This document shows positions 22,918 to 34,491 of a DNA stretch of 64,000 nucleotides, in pieces. The translations under genes were made by a program, and so were the position numbers. A model generated the notes under the pieces. That model was not told where the DNA came from. It searched no databases and saw only the letters and a program-made list of their open reading frames with translations. Each line of letters opens with the position of its first letter. The stretch's first letter is position 1. Origin of the DNA: Hyperoodon ampullatus (Eukaryota; Chordata; Mammalia; Artiodactyla; Ziphiidae); contig OX457074.1 of assembly GCA_949752795.1 (NCBI GenBank), forward strand, positions 28,195,980-28,259,979, read 5' to 3'.

Positions 22918-25739
22918 ATATAGTCTGACAGATAATTATAGACTAATTTGCATTTAATATCAATACCATGCCTACTTCTTAAACAGAGGACAAAAATGCA
23001 TGTGTAAGATCTGGTCTACTTATTTGTAGGTCCCTCTGCAATATTCTTAGCCTTTCATGAATATGCTCTATATTTTTAAACTACACAAGGTCCTTTGCAA
23101 GTAGGAATGATTTCCCCTGTTATGTTGGCTTCACTCCCTTCTCCAGTAAAACACTGGACTGTCCATAAATGTATACAGACTTTAAAACAATGTAGATTGA
23201 ATACTTACGGTATTAGAAATGAAACTTCTTGCTAACAACTGCAAAAATCAAGCACATCAGCTGATAGAGAGGCACTTACTGACTCCCCAAAACTCCCGCC
23301 TTACCTAAAAATAGTGTCCCAGCTTCCCAGCCAAAAGGACAGACTAAAAAAGCTATGTCTTCATTCAACTCAAAGACACAGACCCTCGCTTCACCACAAA
23401 CTTCAGTACTATGGCATTTCCCATTTTAGAATGCTTCGTGTGACAACCTGTTCAGTGGCCAAGCACCACCTTCACTTTGAAGTCAATACTAACACTTCAC
23501 ATGGTCTACACGTGTGAAAATTGTGGAAAATGTCTTGACACAGCTCAGGCCAAACAACACTAGCCACACAAAATGACCTATTTCTAAATAATCCCTTTTG
23601 GATTATAAACAAACATCTCCATAGGCCCAAAAGTAGATCATTGGTTCTTTCCACAAAGTAATATGTATTTTAAAAAAAAGATAAAAGGTACAGATTGGGA
23701 GGTCTAAGGCATGAATATGCCTCCATCTGTAAGCTGAAAATAAATAAATTTTAAAATCCATATTTGCTCTGCTAAGAATAAAAATAAAAATATATGTAAT
23801 ACACACAAGCACTTCTGAGTTTCAAACACATGCAAATGTGGTGTGTGCACTTACAAAAAGATCTTGGTTTATGTCCACCTTCCCCTCCCAAGTTTTTTTT
23901 TTAAGGCAAAAATGTCAATTGTATGCCTCAATCTGGAATAAAATAAAGCACAGCTTACTCTTCTTAAACAGATGTGTCATAGAGATGAAAACTTTGTGAG
24001 TGAATTTCAAAATTCAAAGGCTACTCAGATGTGTTAAAGGAAAAATAAACAAAACCCTGCAGTAACCAATCTACCGTAACAACTTACATTTTCTCAATAA
24101 ACCATAGTAAAATATTTTACAGACACACACACTCACACACACTGTAGTATAGTACATCTACAATGACTAAAATAAAAAAAAATAAAAAGATATATTTTTA
24201 AAGTTGAGAAAATTGCTTGTGAAGAATGTAAAATTAGCAACACTGTCCTTCTCACCAGTACAGAATACTGACTGTTCATTGACCCTGTATTCATAACGTT
24301 CTATAAATCCAAAGCCTTATGAGTTAGATTAAATAAAGCAACACTCTGAATTCACACACTACATGTGACCAGAAGATAATGACAAGCCAGTCTTATCCCT
24401 AATAACCTAACCAAAATGCAACACTATCATTTTTATTTCCAAATAATTATGAGAGAGCCAAGCACTGTTCCATTTTTCAGAAAATAAAAGCACGATTTGC
24501 CTGAAATCATTCTTTCCAATGCAAAGGGTGTACTTTACACGAGTCCCACAAACTGTAGACGCACAAAATCCGCATACGCAATCACTAACACTCAATGCAG
24601 ACTAAGTGATGGACACCAAAGCACAGATAAAATTAAGACATTCAATTAAAGTTACACAAGGGAATTTCAATAGGCAAACTATAATTACCCCTGGTGAAGA
24701 TACTCATCAAGGATGGCTGCAAATAACAATTTGGCTCTGGATAAGCTCCAGTAGCTGAAAAGTTTGGTATACTTGACACAGTTGTCCTTTCCAAATCTAG
24801 CCCTGCCTCTACTCCCACTTGACTGAGTGAGTGATTTGGAAATAAAGATGGCCCCATCAAGTTACTTAGTTTCAGTCTCACCCTCATGACTTGATTAAAA
24901 TAAAGAAGGAAAAAAGGTAAATCATTTTTAACTGCAGTCTCACCTTACACATCTCACCAGCACTGTAGTTCTTTAGTCATCAATGACTTCATCCAATTCC
25001 TGAGATAAACAGAAAAGTAAAATGTGTCTAGACAACACCAGTAAGAGACATGTAGCAAACATTCTATCAGCCTCAAGTGAAAGGGCATATAAATTTCAAA
25101 TGGAAAAGTTACCAAAATGGTACAGTATGCAGCTTTGTAAATGAGTCTGTTTGCTTTACTTTAAAACAAAAACATTTCCTCTCTGTGTGATAAAAGAATA
25201 ATTAGAAAGTGTTCTTAAAATCCAAACATAAAAATGTCATATCTCACTGACCTTACTTTCAAAAACTCAAATGAAAAAGAAGGAGAAAAAAGAAGAGATG
25301 AAGGAGAAGAAATCCACTCATACGAGTTGAAGAGAGGGCAGAATGAAGAACAAACTGCCAGGACGACGCCTTCCTCCCCCCTCCCCCGCCCAACTCTAGG
25401 CATCCACTGTCTCTGCAGTTACACATCTATTAACGATTTGCCTGAAAAGTGTAAGTGGTGAGGGTGAAGGAACAACAATTTTGAGTTTCAAAAACAACCT
25501 GAGGGTCTCGATCCAAGAAGAATCCTAAGACCCTGATTTCCTAGCCTGGCTGGACGATCCTCAGCAAAGGGGAGGGTGCACAAGGCTCAAATAATTTGGG
25601 GGGAGAGCAATCAAAGTTCCTTAGATAAAGCTGCGGTCCCTTAGCTCAAGAAAATCCTCTGTTTTTGTTTTTGTTGATGTGCTTGTGGCCCAATGAGAAT
25701 TTCCGAGGAGGGGGTGGAGAAAGGGGGTAAAGAAAGTGA
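22918..25739. other. Repeat-poor DNA next to the CpG island
   Basis: About 2.8 kb without a SINE or recent LINE, ending at the island. It holds a (CA)-rich patch at about 24,122-24,143 and a homopurine run at about 25,270-25,312. Under the minus-strand gene model it is the promoter-proximal part of intron 1. No exon recognised. Confidence 0.4.
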
Positions 25740-26280
25740 AGCTCAGGCAACAGCCCTCGGCGGGGGAGGGAGGGGTGCACCCCTGACCCACTTTTCCCCG
25801 CACTCACCCTCCGGCCCTCGCCCCACCCCGCGTGGAAGTCCGAGCCCAGAGGGGGCAATCGAGCGGGGCGTGGGAGGCCTGCACGCTCCCCACCCTCAGT
25901 CGCGACCCGGAGGAGGGGAGCGTGCAAGGCGGCTCGACTCCCCCTCCCGGAGTGCCGTGGGCTGGACAAACCTCCCGCAGGCTCGCGGCCGGGGTCTGCG
26001 AGGCCCCCTCCACGGCCTGGGCCGAGGGCTCCGCGGCCCACAGCGGAGGGGAAGGGGGCCAGGGAGGGAAAGAAGCTGTAAACAGCCCCAGCGTCTGGGC
26101 CTCGCCTCGAAGAGCCCCGCTTCCCAGGCCCCGCCGCGGGCCGTCTGGGCCCCAGGCCCGCCCCGGGGCCGACCCTCCCGGGACTTGGAGGACCGGAGGG
26201 GAGTCCGGTCCTCTCTCCGGAGGGCTCCGACAGCTCGCGGAGCGGTCCCAGCAGCAGAGAAGAGGGAATTCAGAACTTAC

Positions 26281-26325
26281 CTCTCATTACTTTCTACGCC
26301 ATGTTGGATCCACTATGGCAACGCC
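26281..26325 (-). other. Probable non-coding first exon of an unidentified gene
   Basis: On the minus strand the sequence reads ...CAACATGGCGTAG... and then AATGAGAG|GTAAGTT, a near-ideal 5' splice site with the exon ending at 26,281. The ATG is followed by one alanine codon and a stop, so this exon is not coding in that frame; it would be a two-codon upstream ORF if it lies in the mRNA. The exon start is a guess from the usual position of YY1 motifs just downstream of start sites. A coding frame that starts in a later exon outside the window is likely. An antisense or long non-coding RNA is the main alternative. Confidence 0.5.
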
Positions 26326-26345
26326 CCCACAAAGCATTATGGGTA
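26291..26345 (-). promoter_or_regulatory. YY1-like and ZNF143/THAP11-like motifs
   Basis: Minus strand: CAACATGGCGTAG fits the YY1 promoter motif (core ATGGCG), with a second candidate GCCATAG just upstream, and CCCATAATGC is one base from the CCCAGAATGC part of the ZNF143/THAP11 element. These are typical of TATA-less CpG-island promoters with start sites close to the YY1 site. Motif assignment is by eye. Confidence 0.5.
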
Positions 26346-28330
26346 AGAAAGAGCCTTTAAAGTGACCGCCCCTCCTCCCTCCGCCTCGGACTCCCGCCTC
26401 CCGCCGCCCGAGCCGCCCCTCGGGCCGCACCTCCCACCCGGAAAGTTGCCCCGGGTGGCTGGAAGGCCCAGAGGCCCGCAGCCCTGTCCCCACCTCCCCC
26501 GTACTGTTTTCCTTTAAAATCCCCCCACCATGTTTAAAAACGTGGCTTTGGGTCTTTCCCGTCGCTCCTGCCCCGGCCTCCCTTCCCCCCACCCTTCGCC
26601 GCCACGCCAGTTCCCGGTACCCCGCCGCCCTCCTGTCCTGGCAGACACCCCGCGTCTGCATTTAATCAGCCCGAAGTTTCCCTGCTGCTGGCAGCAAAGA
26701 GCCGCTCATTGATTTATTTATGCGTCTGTTATTGCTCTAGATCTTCGGTGCCCGGAGGCGGGCTTCTGCTTCCCGCCCGCGGGCAGACGGGTGTCGCCCT
26801 CGGAGCCCCGGAGCCCCGCAGCCCTGCAGGCCAAGCGGCGCTCTGACTGCAGCATCCGCGTATGGAAAGATGCCTCTGTCCTGCCAAACCGTTCCGGGGC
26901 CTTCGGGCTCCGGAACCTGGGCAGACACTGTGTCCCCGAGCCTACCGGCATCGCAGAGCGTTAGGGAGGGGGAGGGGGAGTACTAAGCGAAAAGCAACTT
27001 TTCCCCTGTGGACTCTCCCTTCTGCTGTCTCCTCCCCTCGGCCGGTAATGCGATCTGCGACCCTCTAGATGGGGACCCCACCCCTCCCCTAGAAATCTGG
27101 TTTTGGGCTCTGCCGAACCCACCCTTTTACAGTCCGGGCTGCTTGCGAACTGGGACTTCCCGAGGCAGGTAACTCGGGGGCACAGATAGCGAGCTCTGGC
27201 CGGCGAGCAGAGGCGCGCCAGGGCTCGAGGGAGGGTCCGGGAGAGGGGCAGGGGCCGGAAGGAGGGTGCGCCTGCCGCAGTCCACCTGCCGCATCCCAGC
27301 CGGGCGGCGAGCGCCGGCGCCTGGGCGAGCAGAGGACTGCGGGCAGAACTCTGGCCCAAGGCTGGTTGGGGGCCGCTCAGGTCGCCTGGCTGCGACGGGG
27401 CGCGCTGGAATTAGGGGCGCCTAGATGCCAGCCGGAGAACCAGGCGAGCGACCCCGCAGCCAACGCCCGCCGCCTGGGCCTCTGCTCCTGCCCGAGGGCT
27501 CGCTGCAGGGGAGCTGAGCGCTCTCGCGATTCTCGCCGCCCGCTTTCAGTTGCGCGGGCGAGCAGAGCTTCGGCCCGCGCCCTCGCGCGGTGGTCCCCTT
27601 GCCCCGGGGCCCGTTGGTCAGTCCGCCGCACTCTCACCTCCCATTGCCACTGGTCTCTGCTTTGCAGACTTTGGGGGCCTACTCTGGTTGCTTTTTTGTT
27701 TCCCCCAAGCAAATTTTGACCAAGAGGTGTCCAAGGGAAAATTCCTCCAGGACACCAAGACTTGCGAAATTGTATTCGGTATAAAATGCTGTTGAAAGGC
27801 TCTGAAATTAGAAGAATGCACAGGCATTAAAGCCCTCCTTCGGTGCACGGGGAGGGCCTGGGGCCTTTGGGTCCACCCAAGAGTTTTACGCTCCACCAGA
27901 CCCTAGGAGAAGCCTCTCTCGAGGAACCTGGACGGTTGCTGACAGAAGCTCTGCCCCCGGGGAGCTAAAAACTCCACCAGACAATTGTCCCGGCCAAGTG
28001 AGAAGAGTGGGGTGTAGACTCCTTAAGGGATTGGCCCGGGGTCAGCGGTGAGGGAGGGAGCGAGGTGGTGAGTCACTGCAGGCCGGCTGAGAACGCGGCG
28101 TGCCGCGAGGGCCCTCGCCTGAGTCACCGCTTCTCTGAGCTCCGAGTGAGTTGGGAAACTGGAGCCCGGAGCCAAGTTCTTGGGCAATCCAGGCCCCGCC
28201 GCCACGCGGGTCCGTGGGCTGGGGTCGGCGAGGCAGCGCTGCTCGCGACCCTCTGCCGCTGCCCGCTGGAAAATGAGCCGCCCCGCCCGTCTGAAAAAGG
28301 CTCCAAAGTCTCCCCTTTGCGCGGTAGCCA

Positions 28331-28639
28331 GTTACTGTTTCCAGTCCCCCTTCTGCACCTAGTCAGCCCCTCCTATGCACTGACTTACTGGTTGCTTTGT
28401 GTTTACCCGGCACCTTAATATGTGTGGTCTGAGTTTCCTGTAATTCAGCATTCAGTAAGCTGAGGGCAAGGACTGTACCTCGCCCATGTTTCTTTAGGAG
28501 GTGCTCTTCTTGGCCTTGCATAGGCCTGGACCCAGAGAAGAGCTTGATATATGTATGACTGCCTGACCCACCCGTTCGTCCAAGACAACGTGCATCCTGG
28601 CCCATCCTAGTGCAAGATGCCACCTGTGGCCTCAGCTAG
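28331..28639. other. Unannotated edge of the CpG island
   Basis: GC content falls off. 'gagggcaaggactgtacctc' and 'tgcataggcctggacccaga' near 28,460-28,540 could be a remnant of an L2 3' end. No exon recognised. Confidence 0.3.
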
Positions 28640-29190
28640 AAAACCCTCCTAACTCCTTTCGCTGCCTCCACTCTGCCCCCTACTGTCTGCTCTCCATCTG
28701 ACCAACCCAGTGAGGTCTGTGAAATGTTGTCACGTGAGTCCTCTGCTTAAACCCATGGGAGGTGTCCTCGTCACACTTAGAATAAAACCAATTTCCTAAC
28801 CATAGCCTACAAGGTCCCATGTGAGGGGGCTCCTCACCATGATCAGCACACTGGCCTTCAACATTCCCTTGCAGCACTGCAAGCCTCCGTCCAGCCAGAT
28901 CCTTGACCCCCAGATGTGATGGCCATCATCCTTTGAGTGCTCAGGTCTCAGCTCGGATGTCCCCTCCTGGAAGAGAATTTTCATGATCCCCTTCACCAAA
29001 GCAGGGCATTCTCTATTCTTTTACCCTGGATTAGGAATGTTCTTGTTTGTCTCTTTGTTGATTGTTTATTATCTGCCCCAGCCCCCTTATGGAGTATAAG
29101 CTCCATAAGGGCACAGGCCTTGTCTAGCTTGTTCACTCAGGGCCTGGCACATATATAGGCATTCAGTAAAGATTTGCTGAATGAATGACC
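28640..29190 (+). mobile_element. L2 LINE, 3' part
   Basis: Ordered L2 landmarks: 'cttagaataaaaccaatttc', 'tagcctacaaggtcccatgt', 'ttccctcttccag'-like pyrimidine text, 'ataagctccataagggcaca' and the end 'tttgctgaatgaatgacc'. This copy is long and well preserved for an L2. Confidence 0.8.
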
Positions 29191-29579
29191 AAACCTTTAT
29201 GAGAGCGAGGGGTGGTGGTGAAAGAGTGCAGAAGCATGGAATGAGCAGCTGACGGCCCTGGCCATCATCAGACCACTGGGATTGTACACAGCTAGAGGCA
29301 GGCAGGTAGGAGTGGAGCTGGGGGGAAACAGACCCCTTGGTCACCATTAATGGTGCTCCATTCTGATTCTGATCTGATGAACCACAGCCCCAAATAATTC
29401 CCCACTCACGCCCACTTCCTTCCCTCACTTTTTTTCTCCCCATCCCCAGCAATGGCCACATCTTATTCTGTCCACACCTAAGGCTCAGCCCTTGGGTCTC
29501 TCTTTTTCAACTACACTGCCTGCCCTTCTCTTTCGGTCTCAAGGCTTTAAATAGCGTCTTTACCCTGAGAAAGGACTCT

Positions 29580-30345
29580 AAACCTGTAGCTCAAGCCCAG
29601 GGCTTTCTCCTGAGCTTCAGACCCTATTCCAGCAGCTTCTTAGCGTCTCCACGGGAAACTCGCATGGACGTCGCAAGCTCAACATGTCTAGAGGTGAGTT
29701 CTTGACTTCCCCCCACAAACGTGCTCCACCATGGTCTTCCCTAGCTCCATCTCTTAATTGCTCAGGCCACAGTCACTCCTGTCTTTCTCTCAAACTCCAT
29801 CTTCAATCCATCTACAAATCCTGCTTTGCCTTCAAAATGTATCTAGCAACCGACATCTCTCATCATCTCCATTGTTGCCACTCTGGTGCCATGCACTTTT
29901 ATCTCCTTCCCTTTGCCCCCATCCAGTGTATTCCCAATGTAGCCACCACACTGGTCTCGATAAAGTGCAGATCGAATCCTAGCTCTCCTCTGCTCACACC
30001 CATCTGATTTCTTCTCATCTCATTCAGAGGATAAATCTAGAGTCCCACACGATTTTCCTCTGATTTGTTTGACCTCATCTCCTGCCTCTCTCCGCTGGCT
30101 CTGTTTCAGCCATAATGGGCTCCTTTTTGAGTGTTCCCTCTTCCAGTAACACCGTCTCCCCTATATTCACATGGCTCACTCCTCTGCTTCCTTCAAGCTT
30201 TGCTCAGGCCAGTGAGTCCATCTCTCACCAGTCTATTTAAATTTTCAATACTCCCCCCTCCCAGACACTCTATTTCTTTCCTGCATTTTTCCCATAGCAT
30301 TTATCACCTCCTAAAGTAATAAATAATTTGTTATTCAGTTTCTTG
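29580..30345 (+). mobile_element. L2 LINE, internal and 3' part
   Basis: 'ccaccacactggtctcgata', 'cttctcatctcattcagagg', 'gcctctctccgctggctctg' and 'catagcatttatcacctcct' follow the L2 order. Open frames of 107 and 74 codons over it are L2 remnants without intact coding. Confidence 0.65.
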
Positions 30346-30790
30346 TCTGTATCTTTCCATGTGAAGAATCAGTTTGCTGGTCACCAAAGACTTGTGTTTG
30401 TTACTGGGAACTACATTTCCCAGCCATGCCCTTGCCTTTGGGGCCATGTGACTAGTTCTTGCCAATAGACATGAAGCAGAAGTGTGACTCTGAATGAGCA
30501 GGGCAGATCCGCAGGACGAAAAATACATGCAAGGACTCTCAGCTGAGCAGACAACAGACCTTTATTATGTTAACCTGCTGAGAAGTTGTGATCTGTTTGT
30601 TACAGCATTTAGCACCTCAATCACTGTACCTTGGGTACAGTGGCCCACTAGAACAGAAGCTCAGTAAGGGCAAGGGCTTGTGTAGGTTTTGTTCATTTGT
30701 TTCTCCTCAGTGCCCAGAACAGAGCTTGGCATATAGTGGGTACCTAATAAATATTTGTTGAGTGAATGAATTAGTTTCCTTTTTCCACGA
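30346..30790 (+). repeat. L2 3' end split by an older unclassified insert
   Basis: About 30,640-30,785 ('cactagaacagaagctcagt', 'gcttggcatatagtgggtac', 'tatttgttgagtgaatgaat') is the L2 terminus that belongs to the preceding copy. The intervening segment ('gggaactacatttcccagcc', 'gccatgtgactagttcttgc') is another common ancient repeat I cannot classify. Confidence 0.55.
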
Positions 30791-30934
30791 CCAGTCATGA
30801 AAATAATTGAATGGTTGTCAAGGAAAGGAAAATGTGAAAGGAATTTTTTGTTTGTTTGCTTGTTAAACAAGTAGTAACTCTGGATTTCTACAGAAGCACT
30901 GGCTACAGGTCTTGGTAAAACTAAATGGAGCTTC

Positions 30935-31085
30935 CTTTAATTCTGTTCTCCCTGCTTCATCTTTCTCTTTTCTTCTTCCCACTTTTCTGCCTTCTCCATC
31001 TCTATCCCTCTAGGTCCTCCTTCTCTCTCCCCTTCTTCTTCCACTCCTTTTTCTTCCATGGATTTTCTTCTCTTTTTATTCCCAC
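30935..31085 (+). repeat. Pyrimidine-rich low-complexity tract
   Basis: About 150 bp of mostly C and T on the plus strand with short CTT/CTC units. It follows no recognisable element and could form a homopurine-homopyrimidine structure. Confidence 0.7.
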
Positions 31086-31479
31086 TTAATCTAAAAAAAA
31101 TTCACTGCCTGTTAATGTGAGCTACTACGAGTACTCAGCCAGGATATCTACTCCAGGTTACTTAAAATAGAGACGTGGGGAATAACATGGGTTAAAAAAT
31201 AAAGAAATATTAAATCCATGGACTCCTACTCTCCTTCTGCATTTAAGACCCACTTCATTTCTTCTTGAAATACAGAAAAGAAGTGATGGTGGTCCAGATA
31301 ATTCAGACTAACCGTCCCACTAAGGACTACTAAAACAAAATAGACAATGTATTCCTCAAGACATCTTCTTGGAAACATCTGGTGTGTTAATAAGAGTGAA
31401 AATTATCAGGGGTAGACAGAACAGGGAGGTGATTCTAAGGTTTGGGGTCCTTGTGCCCTAAGGTCCTTTGCTTTTGACC

Positions 31480-32235
31480 GCAACTTAAGTCCAGAGTAAG
31501 TATCACCTCGCACACATTAAGACAACTGTTATTCAAACAAAAACAAAAAACAGAAAATAACAAGTGTTGGCAAAGATGTAGTGAAATTAAAATACTTGTG
31601 CATTGCTGGTAGGAATGTAAAATGGTGCGACCACTATGGAAAACATTATGGCAGTTTCTCAAAAAATTAAACAATGACCATATGATCCAGCACTTCCACT
31701 TCTGGCTATATAACCAAAAGAATTGAAAGCAAGGACTCAAACAGATATTAACCACTCATGTTCATAGCAGCATTATTCACAATCACAAAAAGGTGGGAGC
31801 AACCCAAGCGTCCATCGAGAGATGAATAGATATTTTTTAATGTGGTATATACACACCATGGAATATTTCTTAGCCTTAAAAAGAGAGGAAATGCTACACA
31901 TGCTACAACATGGATGAACCTTGACAACATTGTGCTATGTGGAATAAACCAGCAGCAAGAAACAAATAACTGTCTGCTTGTATTTGTATGAGGGCATCTA
32001 GAGTAGACAAATTCTTAGAGAGTAGGAAGGGTGATTGCAAAGCGGGAGGTGGAGAGGAAAGGTGGGGAATTGTTAACTGGATACACATATAGCGTCTTCC
32101 GTGTGGTAAGATGAAAAGACTTCTGGAGATTAATTGCAGAACAATGTAAATGTACTTTACTGTACACTTTAAAATGACTAAAATGGTAAACTTCATGTTA
32201 ACAGAGATTTTACCACAATTTTTAAAACTTTTAAA
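31480..32235 (+). mobile_element. Old L1 LINE, 3' end
   Basis: 'tatcacctcgcacacattaa', 'gtgcattgctggtaggaatg', 'agcacttccacttctggcta', 'catagcagcattattcacaa', 'aacatggatgaaccttgaca' and 'ttaacagagattttaccaca' give the L1 ORF2 tail and 3' UTR in order. The frame is broken. Confidence 0.85.
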
Positions 32236-32299
32236 GGTTAAGACAGTAAATTGTGCATTGCACCACAATTTTTGAAAGAAGAACAAAAATTTAAAAAGA

Positions 32300-32815
32300 C
32301 AAACCATGCAAAAACTACCAAAAGAAAGTAGGCATTATGGCAAAAAAGCATGACTGGAAGTAAGGAGGGATGCTTCATAATGATGGTATGCTTCATTCAC
32401 CAAGAAGACATAAGAGTTCTGAATTTGTGTGTGCCTAATACACATAGCCTCAAAATATAGAAAGCAAAACCATGGACAGAATTGCAACAAGGTAAGACAA
32501 ATCTACAAATACAGTGGAAGATGCATATATCAGTAACTGTTAAAACAAGCAGATGGAGAGCTAGTAAGAAAGAGATCTGAACAACTGGATAAGCAGACCT
32601 TAACTAATAGATACATAGAGAATACTGCAGCCACAACTGCAGATCACAAATTCTTCTCCAGTCTACATGGAATGTTTATGAAAATGCTGGGCCATATAAC
32701 AAGTCTCAACAAATTCAAATGCTCTAAATCATACAGAGTACATTCTCAGACAGTGATGCAATTAAGATAGAAAACAAGAAAAAAAGTAAGAAAATATCTA
32801 CATATTTGAAAATTC
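32300..32815 (+). mobile_element. L1 LINE ORF2 internal fragment
   Basis: The text 'gatcacaaattcttctccag', 'tacatggaatgtttatgaaa', 'gctgggccatataacaagtc' and 'aatcatacagagtacattct' corresponds to ORF2 between the endonuclease and reverse transcriptase domains. It is cut off on the right by a SINE. It comes from a different L1 copy than the preceding fragment because the order (3' end, then internal part) is inverted. Confidence 0.7.
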
Positions 32816-33021
32816 TTTTTTTTTTTTTTTTTGCGGTATGCGGGCATCTCACTCTTGGGGCCTCTCCCGTTCGGAGCACAGGCTCCAGACACGCAGGCTC
32901 AGCGGCCATGACTCACGGCCCCAGCCACTCCGTGGCATGTGGGATCTTCCCGGCAGGGCACGAAGCTGTGTCCCCTGCATCAGCAGGCGGACGTTCAACC
33001 ACTGTGCCATCAGGGAAGCCC
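32816..33021 (-). repeat. CHR-family SINE, ~200-bp form
   Basis: Poly-T start, 'tgcggtatgcgggcatctca', ending 'gtgccatcagggaagccc'. It interrupts the L1 ORF2 fragment on its left. Confidence 0.9.
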
Positions 33022-33058
33022 AAGAGGTGGTTATTATGTAGTCATTAAGATCAATGAT

Positions 33059-33180
33059 GTCGATTCCCTGGCGCTCCAGTGGTTAGAACTCTGGCGCTTT
33101 CACTTCTGAGGCCCGGGTTCAGCCCCTGGTTGGTGAAATAAGATCCCGCAAGCTGCTCGCAGCGGGCCAAAAAAAAAAAA
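33059..33180 (+). repeat. CHR-family SINE, short form
   Basis: 'gattccctggcgctccagtg', 'gaggcccgggttcagcccct' and an 11- to 12-A tail. tRNA-like promoter boxes are still recognisable. Confidence 0.88.
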
Positions 33181-33199
33181 CAATGAGGCAATGAGGTCA

Positions 33200-33690
33200 A
33201 TCCATAAGTACAGACATGGAAAGATGCCTACAGTACATTAGGAAAAAAAGAAACATGCAGATCAATAAGAGTAATATCCCAATTAGGTAAAATATCAAAA
33301 TAAAGCAAAACAGAAAACCTGAATGTGTTTATATATGTATAGGAAAATCTGGAAGACTGCAAACTGATTGTTAATAATGGAGTTACCTTTCATAGTGTTG
33401 GATTATCACTTTTTTTTTCTCGTGGTACGCGGGCCTCTCACTGTTGTGGCCTCTCCCGTTGCAGAGCCCAGGCTCCAGATGTGCAGGCTCAGCGGCCATG
33501 GCTCACGGGCCCAGCCGCTCCACGGCACGTGGGATCTTCCCGGACCGGGGCACGAACCCATGTCCCCTGCGTTGGCAAGCACACTCTCAACCACTGTGCC
33601 ACCAGGGAAGCCCAGATTATCACTTTTCAAATTATGTACTTCTTTGTATTTTTTTGTCACAGACATGTATTACTTATATAATTTTTAAAT
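33200..33690 (+). repeat. Old LINE-like repeat, split by a SINE
   Basis: Pieces 'acatggaaagatgcctacag', 'caaactgattgttaataatg' and, beyond the SINE, 'gacatgtattacttatataa' form the 3' end of one ancient element (L1-like 3' UTR style). Confidence 0.5.
33414..33613 (-). repeat. CHR-family SINE, ~200-bp form
   Basis: Framed by a 13-bp target-site duplication, GATTATCACTTTT, at 33,401-33,413 and 33,615-33,627. Full length. Confidence 0.93.
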
Positions 33691-34002
33691 TTTGTTTATT
33701 TATTTAATTTATTTTTCGCTGTGTTGGGTCTTCGCTCCTGGGCGCGGGCTTTCTCTAGTTGCAGCAAGCGGGAGCTTCTCTTCGTTGTGGTGCGTGAACT
33801 TCTCATTGCGGTGGCTTCTCTTGTTGCGGAGCACGGGCTCTAGGCACGTAGGCTTCAGTCGTTGTGGCACGTGGGCTCAGTAGTTGTGGCGCATGGGCTT
33901 AGTTGCTCCGCGGCATGCGGGATCTTCCCGGACTAGAGCTCGAACCCATTTCCCCTGCATTGGCAGGTGGATTCTTAACCATTGCACCACCAGGGAAGTC
34001 CG
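33691..34002 (-). repeat. CHR-family SINE, long form
   Basis: Full length, from the 'tatttatttaatttattttt' tail to 'ccaccagggaagtcc'. Duplicated target TATAATTTTTAAAT at 33,677-33,690, with a close copy at 34,003-34,018. Confidence 0.93.
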
Positions 34003-34491
34003 TATAATTTTTTTAAATAGGTAAAAACATGAATAACAAAAGCAGCACTGTAGCATTAGAATTGACTTGAGCAGTTAGAGGTGCTTAAATACAATTTTGT
34101 TACTTTCCTTTTATTTTTGTGACCTTAAGCTTAAAGTATGTTATTGAAATGCCATGTAGATGAAGATTTTTCAAATATATGAAAACGTAATAGGATTTCC
34201 ATAGCCAGTTTTTCCATATTTTAATTTTTTCTTTTCATTTCCTTTTCTTTTTATTTATTTTTAAATTTTTTCCCATATTTTAATTTTGTATGAAGTTATT
34301 TTTAAGTACAATTCTATTTTCTACAATAATCAAGGATATAACTCCATTGGTCCAAAAGTAAATAGGTGAAGATTAGTATTTTTCACTTATAGGCAGGATA
34401 TCTAATTTATTTTACCGTGACCTCAATTTTTAAAAAAATACCAAAAGGAGGGAAGATTGATTAGAGATCTTGCAATAAAAACTCCCAATTA
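34003..34491. other. Unannotated AT-rich DNA
   Basis: T-rich runs at about 34,215-34,300; nothing else identified. Confidence 0.4.

Larger units (their letters stand above)
1..26280 (-). other. Inferred first intron of a minus-strand gene
   Basis: This is an inference from the strong minus-strand splice donor at 26,280/26,281 in the CpG island and from repeat orientation: all 11 SINEs and every L1, MIR and L2 fragment that I could orient in this interval lie on the plus strand, antisense to the proposed transcript. I found no second exon, so the intron would run past the left edge of the window. I do not recognise the gene. An alternative is a short non-coding transcript ending inside the interval. 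Confidence 0.4.
25740..28330. promoter_or_regulatory. Large CpG island, probable divergent promoter
   Basis: A sharp change from AT-rich to strongly GC- and CpG-rich sequence, densest about 25,780-27,640 and tapering to about 28,330. It carries GC boxes, no interspersed repeats that I can see and several candidate splice donors: a near-perfect minus-strand one at 26,280/26,281, and weaker plus-strand ones after 27,168 (CAG|GTAACT), 28,067 (GTG|GTGAGT) and 28,145 (CGA|GTGAGT). A lone TATAAAA lies at 27,780-27,786. Long open frames here, such as the 217-codon one at 25,693-26,346, are expected in DNA with few A/T-rich stop codons. The gene or genes it serves are not identified. Confidence 0.85.

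Noticed and set aside
23281..23420. Possible minus-strand exon ending at a GTAAGG donor near 23,300
   Set aside because: The donor-like string is weak evidence; no acceptor or coding frame with recognisable content accompanies it.
25693..26346. 217-codon plus-strand open frame in the CpG island
   Set aside because: It is Pro/Arg/Gly/Ala-rich, overlaps the minus-strand promoter and the first exon, and such frames are expected where stop codons are rare. No protein family is recognisable.
27780..27786. TATAAAA as a core promoter
   Set aside because: One match near the island edge with no supporting start-site or exon signal; the island looks like a TATA-less promoter region.
33059..33180. tRNA gene candidate from A- and B-box-like sequence
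   Set aside because: It is the tRNA-derived head of a SINE followed by poly-A; no complete cloverleaf is present. The same holds for all other SINE heads.
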